Under the pieces are notes generated by a model. It was not told where the DNA came from, made no database searches, and saw only the letters and a list, made by a program, of their open reading frames with translations. A stretch of 8,784 nucleotides of DNA from CAZTVF01 sp964616985 (GTDB lineage: Bacteria; Planctomycetota; Phycisphaerae; SM23-33), in NCBI GenBank assembly GCA_964616985.1, contig CAZTVF010000169.1:1-8784 (forward strand). The letters run 5' to 3'. Shown in pieces: positions 1 to 6,831 of the stretch; position 1 is the stretch's first letter; every line of letters starts with the position of its first letter. The position numbers and the translations under genes are program-made.

Positions 1-269
1 TGCACCTTGCAGTTCTGCGGGTTCAGCCCGGTCATGACGTGGCGGATCGTGCCGTCCTTGCCGCCGCCGTCCATCGCCTGCAGCACGATCAGCAGCGACC
101 GCTTGCTCTCCGCATAAAGCCGGTATTGCAGTTCGGCCATGCGGGTGATGTTGTGCTCCAACGCCGCCTGCGCGTGCTGCTTGCTCTTGAAGCCCGCGGT
201 GAAGTCGGGGTCGATCTTCGAGAGCTGGACGGCCCCCGCCTTGACCCGGAAACGATCGGAAAGTTTCAT
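1..269 (-). CDS. ppk2: Polyphosphate kinase 2 family protein (PPK2), N-terminal 89 residues, cut by window edge
   Basis: PPK2 enzymes move phosphate between polyphosphate and nucleotides in the cytoplasm, with a P-loop kinase fold. The visible N-terminus starts MKLSDRFRVKAG and reaches a Walker A motif, LQAMDGGGKDGTIRHV (residues about 63-78, P-loop Lys71). It then reads GLNPQNCKV, the usual PPK2 continuation after the P-loop. The Gly-Lys-Asp-Gly-Thr-Ile-Arg-His run is characteristic of PPK2, and the short lead before the P-loop fits the class III / polyphosphate:nucleotide phosphotransferase type. The lid and Walker B regions are outside the window, so class and direction of reaction cannot be confirmed. 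The ATG at 269 has no Shine-Dalgarno sequence upstream; the minus strand there reads CTTCCTCC instead. A promoter-like element ends 6 nt before the ATG. The gene is divergent from the FAD oxidoreductase at 439. Confidence 0.88.
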   Translation of the reverse strand, partial: MKLSDRFRVKAGAVQLSKIDPDFTAGFKSKQHAQAALEHNITRMAELQYRLYAESKRSLLIVLQAMDGGGKDGTIRHVMTGLNPQNCKV

Positions 270-275
270 GCCGAG

Positions 276-305
276 ATTATCCGTTTGGAGGAAGGCAATT
301 GGCAA
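276..305 (-). promoter_or_regulatory. Possible sigma70-like promoter for PPK2, predicting a leaderless mRNA
   Basis: On the minus strand, TTGCCA (305-300, 5 of 6 matches to TTGACA) is followed after 18 nt by GATAAT (281-276, 5 of 6 matches to TATAAT). A transcript starting 7 nt beyond the -10 box would begin at or next to the A of the PPK2 ATG at 269. That agrees with the absence of a Shine-Dalgarno sequence there. The -35-like hexamer lies inside the heptamer repeat, whose complement contains TTGCC in every unit, so the match could be a by-product of the repeat. The promoter is inferred from consensus only. Confidence 0.35.
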
Positions 306-424
306 TAGGCAAGTCAGGCAATCGGGGAATCAAGACGATAGGCAACCGGCAGTTGGCGAGGGCCCACTTGCATCCTTCGTCCGCCTCTGCACAATAGACA
401 ATCGGCAATTGGCAACGGGCAATC
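294..424. repeat. Imperfect GGCAATN heptanucleotide repeat, two clusters
   Basis: Heptamers of the form GGCAATN recur in 7-nt register. The first cluster has GGCAATT (294-300), GGCAATA (301-307) and GGCAAGT (308-314), then out of phase GGCAATC (317-323) and more degenerate copies to about 357 (such as GGCAACC at 341-347). The second cluster is in phase over five units: CACAATA (390-396), GACAATC (397-403), GGCAATT (404-410), GGCAACG (411-417) and GGCAATC (418-424). The repeat fills most of the divergent spacer between the PPK2 gene and the FAD oxidoreductase gene. It ends just before the Shine-Dalgarno sequence of the latter. Its function is unknown; slippage-driven expansion of a short repeat would explain it. 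Confidence 0.7.
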
Positions 425-438
425 CTTCTGGAGTACCT

Positions 439-1740
439 ATGAAGTCAGACCGTGTGGACGTACTGGTCGTAGGCGCGGGCGCAAGCGGCATTCCTGCGGC
501 CATCGCGGCCGCCAGGGCGGGGGCCAAGACGATCCTGCTGGAGGAGGATTTCTTCCCCGGCGGGGCGCCTGTGGACAACTATGTCTCCATGCCGTGCGGG
601 GGGCCCCGGCGAGGCATCTACCGCGAACTGGTCGCCCGCCTCCAGCGCGACCACCTTCCGCCCAGCCCGCCGGCCAGCCATGGCCGCCGCGAGGAGGACT
701 GGTACCTGCCGTGGGCCTACCAGGAAATATGGAGCGAGATGATCGCGGCTGAGCCCAACCTTCGCCTCGTCTGCGGCGCGCGAGCCGGCGAGCCCATCGT
801 GGCCGATCGCGCGGGCCGGCCTTGCGTGGGCGGCGTGGTCGTGCCGCTACCCGACGGCAGCGAATATCGCATCGAGGCCGCCGCCACCATCGACGCCACC
901 GGCACGGGCATTCTCGCCCATCGCGCCGGCTGCGAGTCGATGTACGGCTACGATGCGCAGTCCGCCTTCAACGAGCCCCACGCCCCCTCGCAGCATGAGC
1001 ACCGCGTGCAGCACTGCACGCTGATGTTCATCAGCCAGCGGCTGGGCACCACGCCCTTCGACATGCGCAAGCTCAAGGTCGTGGGCATGATCGACCCGGG
1101 TTTTGGCTGGGTGGGCAAGGGCCCCGACGAGTTCGTCGCCCGCGGCGGAGGCTTCTACCTGCACTGGGGCTGCGCGCTGCAGTGCCCCGATACCCGCGAT
1201 GAATTGGCCGTTGCGGCGACGCAGCAGCAGGCCCTGGCGATGATCCTGCCGGACCTGCGGACGCTGCGGGATAACGGCTTCTTCGCGTACGTGGCCCCCA
1301 AAATCGGCGTGCGCGAGGCGCGGCGGATCGTCGGCGAGTACGTGCTGAATGAGAACGACGTGCGAGGCGGCGTCGTGACAGACGACGCCATCGCCATCGG
1401 CAGTTGGTACCTCGATTTCTGGGGCCAGGTGCTCTCGAAGGAAGAGAAGGTCGTGCCTCCATACGGCATCCCGTACCGGTGCCTGCTGCCCCGCGGCGTG
1501 GACGGCCTGTTGCTGGCCGGCAAGGCGATCAGCGGCACCCACATCGCGATGAGCACCGCCCGCGTGCAGCCGACGGTGGCCATGATCGGCCAGGCCGCCG
1601 GCCTCGCCGCCGCTCTCGCCGCTTCGCGCGGTTCCCAGCCCCGCGACCTCGACCCGCGCGAACTCCGCCGCCTCCTCACCCAGCCGCCCCAGTCCATGGA
1701 CCTCACCCCCCAGAAGGACTGGATCGGCGTGAATGCGTAG
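439..1740 (+). CDS. FAD-dependent oxidoreductase, PF12831 (FAD_oxidored) type, 433 aa
   Basis: The N-terminus is a Rossmann dinucleotide-binding fold: VDVLVVGAGASGIPAAIAAA with Gly12/14/17 and an acidic Glu35 ending strand 2, as expected for FAD binding. A second family mark, VREARRIVGEYVL followed by NENDV, lies at about 291-308. The C-terminal FAD-contact region at about 343-392 reads GIPYRCLLPRGVDGLLLAGK and continues through ISGTH to the GQAAG motif (384-388). Length and motif order are normal for the family. No signal peptide is evident, so it is probably cytoplasmic. The substrate cannot be told from sequence. The ATG at 439 is chosen because GGAG (430-433) sits 5 nt upstream and the Rossmann strand starts within ten residues. 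An in-frame extension to 139 would run through the repeat and antisense to PPK2, and is rejected. The PDZ gene follows on the same strand after 62 bp. A second family member lies at 4034-5272, on the other strand and only distantly similar. Confidence 0.88.
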   Translation: MKSDRVDVLVVGAGASGIPAAIAAARAGAKTILLEEDFFPGGAPVDNYVSMPCGGPRRGIYRELVARLQRDHLPPSPPASHGRREEDWYLPWAYQEIWSEMIAAEPNLRLVCGARAGEPIVADRAGRPCVGGVVVPLPDGSEYRIEAAATIDATGTGILAHRAGCESMYGYDAQSAFNEPHAPSQHEHRVQHCTLMFISQRLGTTPFDMRKLKVVGMIDPGFGWVGKGPDEFVARGGGFYLHWGCALQCPDTRDELAVAATQQQALAMILPDLRTLRDNGFFAYVAPKIGVREARRIVGEYVLNENDVRGGVVTDDAIAIGSWYLDFWGQVLSKEEKVVPPYGIPYRCLLPRGVDGLLLAGKAISGTHIAMSTARVQPTVAMIGQAAGLAAALAASRGSQPRDLDPRELRRLLTQPPQSMDLTPQKDWIGVNA

Positions 1741-1802
1741 AACTGAATGAACCGATCGCTCTGTTGAACGTCGAATACGATGAACACCCAAAGGAGATAG
1801 AC

Positions 1803-2729
1803 ATGACTCGCACCCGCTGCATGGCGTTCGTGATGATCACGTTGTGTGCTATGGGCTTGGCCGTGGCGCAACCGGGCGCGCCGGCGAAACCGGCGAGCAG
1901 GCCGGCATCGATGCCGGCGACGGGAACGGGAACGTTCACGATCATGATCCAGGAGGGCGGCCAGCCGATCGTGCTCAGCGGCGAATGCGTGTCGATCGGC
2001 CAATCGGCGCCCCAACCCGCCCCAGGCTGCATGGTGGCCGGCGGGGGCGCCATGAAGATGGGCCCCGGCCCGGGCGAAATGTGCCGGATGGGCCCCGGGG
2101 CCTCGATGCCCGCAGGCTGCCCGATGCCGGGCGGCATGCCGGGGGGCCCCATGCGCGGTTGCTGCCCGATGTGCGGCGGCATGCCTGGAGCGCCTACGCA
2201 ACCGGGCATGGGCGGGGTCTTTGCTATGAGTGGAACCGTAACCGGAATGGTCAGCACCGAGAAGATCAAGGTGGCCCACCTGGGCATCGCGACGGAGCCG
2301 ATTCCCGAACTCGTTGCCGCCCAGTTGAAGCTGCCCAAGGGCACGGCGCTGGCCGTCCAGTTCGTCGAGCCTAACAGCCCGGCTGCCGCGGCCGGCCTCA
2401 AGAAGAACGACGTGCTGATCAAGATCGATGACCAGCTCCTCGTCAACACGCCGCAGCTCCAGGTCCTCATCCGCCTTCACAAGGCCGGCGACGAGGTGAA
2501 GCTTACCTTCATCCGCGAGGGCCAGTCGCAGACGGCAACGGCCAAGCTGGCGGAGAAGGAAGTGCCCAAGATGATGCCGCCGATGATGGGCGGGCCGATG
2601 GGCGGGCCAATGAACATGCCGCATGGCCCGGGGCAGTTCCAGTGGCAGATGCAGGCCCCGCCGCCACCGCCGCAGTGCGAGAACAGTTGCAGGGAGATCA
2701 AGTGCGAGGTTATCCAGAAGCCTAAGTGA
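1803..2729 (+). CDS. Predicted secreted PDZ-domain protein with a Met/Cys/Gly/Pro-rich spacer, 308 aa
   Basis: A strong Shine-Dalgarno AAGGAG (1791-1796) lies 6 nt before the ATG. Residues 1-22 look like a Sec signal peptide: two Arg, a hydrophobic core, and a predicted cut after AVA before Gln23. Residues 43-65 are a short beta-like stretch (FTIMIQEGGQPIVLSGECV). Residues about 76-142 are rich in Met, Gly, Pro and Cys, with 13 Met and 6 Cys by my count, including a CCPMC motif at 120-124. A PDZ domain follows at about 158-252: a LGIATEPIPEL carboxylate-loop-like start, VEPNSPAAAAGLKKNDVLIKI, then a final strand LTFIREGQ. The tail has another Met/Gly/Pro run (257-283), a poly-Pro patch and three Cys (292-301). 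No protease domain is present, so this is not a DegP/HtrA enzyme. A role in the periplasm or cell envelope, perhaps binding soft metals through Met/Cys, is inference. Confidence 0.82.
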   Translation: MTRTRCMAFVMITLCAMGLAVAQPGAPAKPASRPASMPATGTGTFTIMIQEGGQPIVLSGECVSIGQSAPQPAPGCMVAGGGAMKMGPGPGEMCRMGPGASMPAGCPMPGGMPGGPMRGCCPMCGGMPGAPTQPGMGGVFAMSGTVTGMVSTEKIKVAHLGIATEPIPELVAAQLKLPKGTALAVQFVEPNSPAAAAGLKKNDVLIKIDDQLLVNTPQLQVLIRLHKAGDEVKLTFIREGQSQTATAKLAEKEVPKMMPPMMGGPMGGPMNMPHGPGQFQWQMQAPPPPPQCENSCREIKCEVIQKPK

Positions 2730-4032
2730 CCCGTCGCGTGCACAGGCGCACGCCGATCCAGATCATCCACGCCCACAGCAGCACGTTGGCGGCGGAGCAG
2801 GCGAGCAGCAGGCCGCCCTCGGGCGGCACGAGGTACGTCTCGTGATGGCTGAGGGCGAGCACCTCGGCAATGTTGAGCATCAGTGTCACGCTCAGCCCGC
2901 CCAGCAGCACCAGCACGCGCCAGTCCCTTGTCACCACGTACAGGCCCAGCACTAGCGCCAAGGCCGGGAACAGGTACCGCTCGTGCATCATCGTGCCCAG
3001 CACGAACACCGACACCACCAGCAGCACCGGCACGTACCACACGAACGTGTCATCTTTCGCCAGCATTGCCGCCGCCACGGCCAGCGCCAGCGTCAGCACC
3101 AGTGACAATGTGCCCCACTGGGCATAGGTCAGGCCGTGGAAGATCGTGGCTGTGTCCACGCCATTGCCGCCCACCAAAGCGAAGAGGTTGAATGCGTTGA
3201 GGCTGGCGTAGGGGTAGGAGTTCATAGTGGACGTATACTTCGTCACTACCCACGTCGGCCCGTATTGCATCACATAGGGCAGCACGCCCGCGGCGAACAC
3301 GGCCAGGCCGGCGGCAAGGAAGAGCGTGAGGTCGAGGATCGCGCGGCGCTCTCTGCGGCGGATCAGCCTGACCGCGAAACACAGCAGCGGCAGGGGGCCC
3401 AGCAGCAGGGCCTGGGGCTTGATCAGCAGTGCCGCGGCAAACGCGGCCCCGGACGCCCAGGGGAACCGTCGCAGCAGCATCACGCCCGCCAGCAGGCCCA
3501 GCACCAGCACGCCATCGACCTGCCCCCACACGGCCGAGTCGAGGATGACGGCGGGGTTGAACGCATAGAGCGCCGCCACGGCGGCGGGCGCGCCCAGCTT
3601 GTGCCGTCGCGCCAGGCGGTAGACCAGCCAGGTGGCGGCCACGTCGGCAAGGATGGCCGGCATCTTCAGCAGCAGCAGGAACTCCGGCGACTGCCACTCC
3701 AGCCCCCAGTGGGCCTGCAACTTGCCCACCACCCACAGGACGTACATGTAGCCCGGAGGGTAATCGGCGAAGTAGTCTGGATCGGAGTAGAACGCCTCCA
3801 GGCCCGCCGCCGCCCGGCCGGCCCAGGCGGTGAACGCCCCGACGTCGGTGGCGTAGCCTTCTGCCCACGGAGCGATAAGCATACGCACCAGCAGCGCCGC
3901 GGCCAGCAGCACCAGCAGCACGGACATGCGGCCAGCGCCATCCCCCCGGCGACAGGCGACGGCGGCCGCGATCACGCCAAGCAGGTAGACGGCGCCGCAT
4001 GCGGCGGCAAGGATGAACCACAAATTCGACAT
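2722..4032 (-). CDS. Multi-spanning GT-C glycosyltransferase, Gpi18-like mannosyltransferase type, 436 aa
   Basis: This is an integral membrane protein with about ten or more hydrophobic helices; the first two lie at about 3-25 and 36-54. After them comes a loop with Asp63 (GYATDVGAFTAWA), the acidic loop position at which GT-C enzymes hold their catalytic Asp. Other marks fit bacterial Gpi18-like mannosyltransferases (COG5542): DYPPGYMYVLW at 90-100, DSAVWGQVDG at 165-174, IKPQALLLGPL at 204-214, YASLNAFNLFAL at 275-286 and MHERYLFPAL at 349-358. These enzymes transfer a sugar from a polyprenyl-phosphate donor on the outer face of the cytoplasmic membrane; the acceptor here is unknown. The ATG at 4032 starts one nucleotide after the TGA of the upstream FAD gene (TGACATG), which implies translational coupling. 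The 3' end overlaps the convergent PDZ gene by 8 bp. Confidence 0.8.
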   Translation of the reverse strand: MSNLWFILAAACGAVYLLGVIAAAVACRRGDGAGRMSVLLVLLAAALLVRMLIAPWAEGYATDVGAFTAWAGRAAAGLEAFYSDPDYFADYPPGYMYVLWVVGKLQAHWGLEWQSPEFLLLLKMPAILADVAATWLVYRLARRHKLGAPAAVAALYAFNPAVILDSAVWGQVDGVLVLGLLAGVMLLRRFPWASGAAFAAALLIKPQALLLGPLPLLCFAVRLIRRRERRAILDLTLFLAAGLAVFAAGVLPYVMQYGPTWVVTKYTSTMNSYPYASLNAFNLFALVGGNGVDTATIFHGLTYAQWGTLSLVLTLALAVAAAMLAKDDTFVWYVPVLLVVSVFVLGTMMHERYLFPALALVLGLYVVTRDWRVLVLLGGLSVTLMLNIAEVLALSHHETYLVPPEGGLLLACSAANVLLWAWMIWIGVRLCTRRVT

Positions 4033-4033
4033 G

Positions 4034-5272
4034 TCAAACCTTAGGCAGCAGCTTGGGGTCGATCAGCACGCGTTGACGCTTCAGCGTCGCCTGCAGTCGC
4101 GCGATGTCCAGCTTGGCGAAGGCGACGAGCGGCCGGCGGCAGGCGAGGGCGGCGGCGACGCCCGCGGCTTGGCCCGTGACGGCGCAGGTGGGGATCGCGC
4201 GCGTCACGTCCCACACCGTGTCGGCCGAGATGCATCGGCCGGCGACGATGAGATTGGCGGTGCGGCCGAGCAGCGACCGCAGCGGGATCGACCAGACCGG
4301 GCCGGGCTTTCGCCAATCGCCGGTCATGCCGACCGCGTCCTCGAACCAGCGGCCGTCGTCGCGTTCCTGGAGTTCAACCTCACCGCGCAGCCGCCGCGTC
4401 ATGCGGTGCGTGGGCATCGTGGTCGTCATCACCAGGCGGGCCGGGCCGCTGCGCGAGAGTTCATCGAGGCGGGCGCGGAGCATGGCCCGGCTGTCGATGA
4501 TCTGTCGGGAGACGTCGCGGCCGGAGTCCCCCGCGTACCACGGGCCGCCGCCCGCGAGCTTCTTGCCCAGGGGGTGGTAGGGCTTGCTGAACTGTGCAAG
4601 CCTCACGATCGTGCCGTCGAAGTAGTAGAACCAGTTGCATCGGACGTTGGTGCTCAGGGCGGCGGTCTGTTCGCCCGCGCGGGCGCAGACGTCGGCGTCG
4701 CCCGAGGCATCGACGACGGTGCGGGCGGACAAGGCAAGGCGGCCGCTCTTGTTCTCGATGATGACCGCGGAGATGCGGCCGCGGGACATGGCCAGGTCGC
4801 AGAACCGCGAGTCATAGAAGATCGTGACGCCCTCGGCGATGGCAAGGGCCTCGAGCTGGAGCATGAAGTAGGGCGGGTTGAACTCGACGAGGTAGCGGTC
4901 GCCGCGGTTCGTCTCGTTCACCGATCGTCCCGCGTCGCCGGATTGCGGCTTTGCCCGTCGGGCGGCGCCTTTGCGCCACTGGGGCGGGATGTGGTCGTAC
5001 CCGTCGCCGATGGAAAGCTTGAGCAACTCCTCGCCCAGGCCGGCGATGACCTGGCGTCCGCGGCCGTCGCACAGGGGCAGGTAGACCGCGACGTTGCCCA
5101 GCGTGGCCAGGCCGCCCAGGGCGCAAGCCTTTTCGACGATGCAGACCTTGGCGCCGTTCCTGGCGGCCGCCACGGCCGCGGCGACTCCCGCGATGCCGCC
5201 CCCTACGATCACAACGTCCCATTCGCTGACCACCGGCGTCCGCCGGGCTTGTTCCATGATCGTTTTCGTCAC
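4034..5272 (-). CDS. FAD-dependent oxidoreductase, PF12831 type, 412 aa, GTG start
   Basis: The FAD-binding Rossmann motif is DVVIVGGGIAGVAAAVAAAR, with Gly24/26/29 and Glu47 closing strand 2, followed by ALGGLATLGN (51-60). The family's Arg-rich segment appears as HRMTRRLRGEVEL (289-301). The C-terminal FAD-contact region is WSIPLRSLLGRTANLIVAGR (327-346), then CISAD and GQAAG. The protein lacks an evident signal peptide, and its substrate is unknown. The GTG at 5272 is preferred because AAAGGA lies 6 nt upstream. An in-frame ATG at 5257 (residue 6) has no good Shine-Dalgarno and would still leave the whole Rossmann domain. The gene is followed after one nucleotide by a GT-C mannosyltransferase-like gene, so an oxidoreductase/glycosyltransferase pair in one operon is likely. 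Compared with the family member at 439-1740, it shares fold and motifs but little sequence outside them. Confidence 0.88.
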   Translation of the reverse strand: MTKTIMEQARRTPVVSEWDVVIVGGGIAGVAAAVAAARNGAKVCIVEKACALGGLATLGNVAVYLPLCDGRGRQVIAGLGEELLKLSIGDGYDHIPPQWRKGAARRAKPQSGDAGRSVNETNRGDRYLVEFNPPYFMLQLEALAIAEGVTIFYDSRFCDLAMSRGRISAVIIENKSGRLALSARTVVDASGDADVCARAGEQTAALSTNVRCNWFYYFDGTIVRLAQFSKPYHPLGKKLAGGGPWYAGDSGRDVSRQIIDSRAMLRARLDELSRSGPARLVMTTTMPTHRMTRRLRGEVELQERDDGRWFEDAVGMTGDWRKPGPVWSIPLRSLLGRTANLIVAGRCISADTVWDVTRAIPTCAVTGQAAGVAAALACRRPLVAFAKLDIARLQATLKRQRVLIDPKLLPKV

Positions 5273-5284
5273 ATGCCTTCCTTT
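5269..5284 (-). promoter_or_regulatory. Ribosome binding site with an AUG-stop pair overlapping the GTG start
   Basis: The minus strand reads AAAGGAAGG (5284-5276), C, then ATGTGA (5274-5269). The ATG at 5274-5272 is well spaced from the Shine-Dalgarno sequence but meets TGA at once. The GTG used by the long reading frame overlaps it at 5272-5270. Ribosomes could start at either codon, so the minimal AUG-stop could lower or regulate expression of the FAD gene. It could also be chance. Confidence 0.4.
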
Positions 5285-5535
5285 AGATAGCCGAGGTACG
5301 AATTGGCCTCTTCAGCTTCTGGGAATGATCGCCCAAAGTCAAGGCGGGAGATGGCGGCGGACTTCCTCGACGGACTTGGATTTGCCGCCGGGATGTTGCC
5401 GTTTGCGGGAGCAATCGGGGCGGCCGCCGTACGCTAAAACGCAAGCGAGTGTCTTCACCAACGATGTTCAATCTGGCGTCGGGGTTCGCTTTGCATCGCC
5501 TCGTCGCGCCCTTGCCCTGTCCCCGTCGCTCTTCC
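5273..5535. other. Intergenic region, no gene recognised
   Basis: These 263 bp separate the end of the ketosynthase cluster from the FAD oxidoreductase gene transcribed in the same direction. A 62-codon minus-strand frame (5283-5471) has Arg/Pro-rich composition with no recognisable domain, and I do not call it. A TTGACT (5342-5337, minus) could be a -35 box for the FAD gene, but no acceptable -10 lies 16-18 nt beyond it. No clear terminator hairpin with a T-tract was seen after the ketosynthase stop. Confidence 0.5.
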
Positions 5536-6819
5536 TCAGCAACCGCGGCGGATGATGATGGTGTTGTTCTGGCCGCCGAAACCGAAGCTGTTGGACATGC
5601 AGGTTTCGACCTTGGCCTTGCGGGCGACGTTGGGGATGTAGTCGAGGTCGCAGTCGGGGTCGCGGACCTTGAAGTTGGTGGTGGGCGGCAGCACCTGGTC
5701 GCGAATGGCCAGGATGCAGGTGATCAGTTCCGTCGCGCCGGCGGCGGCGATGAGGTGGCCGACCATGCTCTTGACGCTGGAGACGGGGACCTTGGGGGCG
5801 TTTTCGCCGAAGACGGCCTTGAGGCCGCGGGTCTCGACCTGGTCGTTCTGCTTGGTGCCCGTGCCGTGGGCGGAGACGTAATCGATGTCCGTGGGGGCGA
5901 TGCCCGCGTCGGTCAGGGCGTTGCGCATCGAAGCGGCCGCGCCGGCGCCCTCGGGGTCCTGGTCGGTGATTCGGAACGCGTCGGCCGACGAGCCATAGCC
6001 GATGACCTCGGCCAGGATGTTCGCGCCGCGGGCCTTGGCGAACTCGTACTCCTCCAGGATGAGGATGCTGGCGCCCTCGCCGAGGACGAAGCCGTCGCGT
6101 GTCTGGTCGAACGGGCGCGAGGCGGACTCAATCTCGTCGTTGCGGGTGGACAGGGCGGTCAGGCGGTTGAAGCCCGTCACGCCGAAGGGATGGATCATGC
6201 TGTGCGCGCCGCCGTAGATCATCACGTCCACGTCGCCGCGGCGGACCTGCAGCGTCGCCTCGCCCAGGGCCTGCGTGCTGGCAGCGCAGGCCGTCAGCAC
6301 GTTGAATGCCGGGCCGGTCACGCCGAACTCGGCCGCCAGGTGCGCGACGACCATGTTCGATTCCTGCTCGGCCTCGCGGTAGATGTCCATGCGGGCGAAG
6401 GCCTGCTGGGCCCAGACCTTGGTGTCGACCTTGCCTTCACGCCACGCCTGCACGAGCACGTCGATGAAGATGTCGAAGTCCAGGCTGCCCTCGCCGCTGC
6501 CGAGGTAGATGCCGCAGCGGCTGCGGTCGAAGCTCGCCTTTTCCAGGCCGGCCTGCTTCCACGCCTGCACGGCCGCCCCCAGCGCGAACTTGCTGTGATG
6601 GCCGGCATGGCAGTGGCGCTCGGCCGAGGGCACCTGGGCGGCCATGTCGTAGTTCTTCACCTGTGCGGAAAACTTCGTGGGGAAGGTGGAGGCGTCGAAC
6701 AGGAACGTCGGGCTCATCCCGCTGGCCGAATGCAGCATTGCCGACCACATCGACTCCACATCGTGGCCGAGAGGATTCACCGTGCCCATGCCCGTGATGA
6801 CTACGCGACGTTTGTTCAT
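5536..6819 (-). CDS. Beta-ketoacyl-ACP synthase, FabF-like, catalytically intact (KS-alpha partner), 427 aa
   Basis: This is a thiolase-fold condensing enzyme that joins an acyl chain to malonyl-ACP with loss of CO2. All active-site residues are present: nucleophile Cys178 in NVLTACAAST, His318 in SAHGTGTKQND, Lys350 and His355 in SSVKSMVGHLIAAAG. The N-terminus RRVVITGMGTVNPLG and the C-terminal SNSFGFGGQN (glycine-rich loop, with Gln where FabF usually has Thr) are typical. Length is normal for FabF. The gene starts 12 bp after the stop of the degenerate ketosynthase and is last in the minus-strand run ACP, dehydratase, KS-beta-like, KS. Taken with that neighbour, it is likely the active half of a KS heterodimer rather than the housekeeping FabF. 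A homodimeric fatty-acid synthase role is the alternative. Confidence 0.9.
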   Translation of the reverse strand: MNKRRVVITGMGTVNPLGHDVESMWSAMLHSASGMSPTFLFDASTFPTKFSAQVKNYDMAAQVPSAERHCHAGHHSKFALGAAVQAWKQAGLEKASFDRSRCGIYLGSGEGSLDFDIFIDVLVQAWREGKVDTKVWAQQAFARMDIYREAEQESNMVVAHLAAEFGVTGPAFNVLTACAASTQALGEATLQVRRGDVDVMIYGGAHSMIHPFGVTGFNRLTALSTRNDEIESASRPFDQTRDGFVLGEGASILILEEYEFAKARGANILAEVIGYGSSADAFRITDQDPEGAGAAASMRNALTDAGIAPTDIDYVSAHGTGTKQNDQVETRGLKAVFGENAPKVPVSSVKSMVGHLIAAAGATELITCILAIRDQVLPPTTNFKVRDPDCDLDYIPNVARKAKVETCMSNSFGFGGQNNTIIIRRGC

Positions 6820-6831
6820 AGCTTCAGCTTC

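Noticed and set aside
139..438. N-terminal extension of the FAD oxidoreductase to 139
   Set aside because: The extension runs antisense to PPK2 and through the heptamer repeat. The ATG at 439 has a Shine-Dalgarno sequence and begins the Rossmann fold directly.
1155..2624. Minus-strand open frame of 489 codons antisense to the FAD oxidoreductase and PDZ genes
   Set aside because: No recognisable domain, Arg/His/Ala-rich translation, and it crosses two well-supported genes on the other strand.
2736..2753. 6-bp hairpin (GCGTGC/GCACGC) just after the PDZ stop as terminator
   Set aside because: There is no T-tract, the stem is short, and it lies in coding sequence of the convergent gene. Such stems are common by chance at this GC content. 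The same holds for the GCCGCC/GGCGGC stem at 2812-2827.
4013..5290. Plus-strand frame of 425 codons antisense to the second FAD oxidoreductase
   Set aside because: Shadow frame: no domain, and the minus strand holds a full family-length protein with all motifs.
5314..5342. Promoter for the FAD gene at 5272 based on TTGACT
   Set aside because: The hexamer 17 nt downstream is GAAGCT, which does not resemble a -10 box, and neighbouring spacings are no better.
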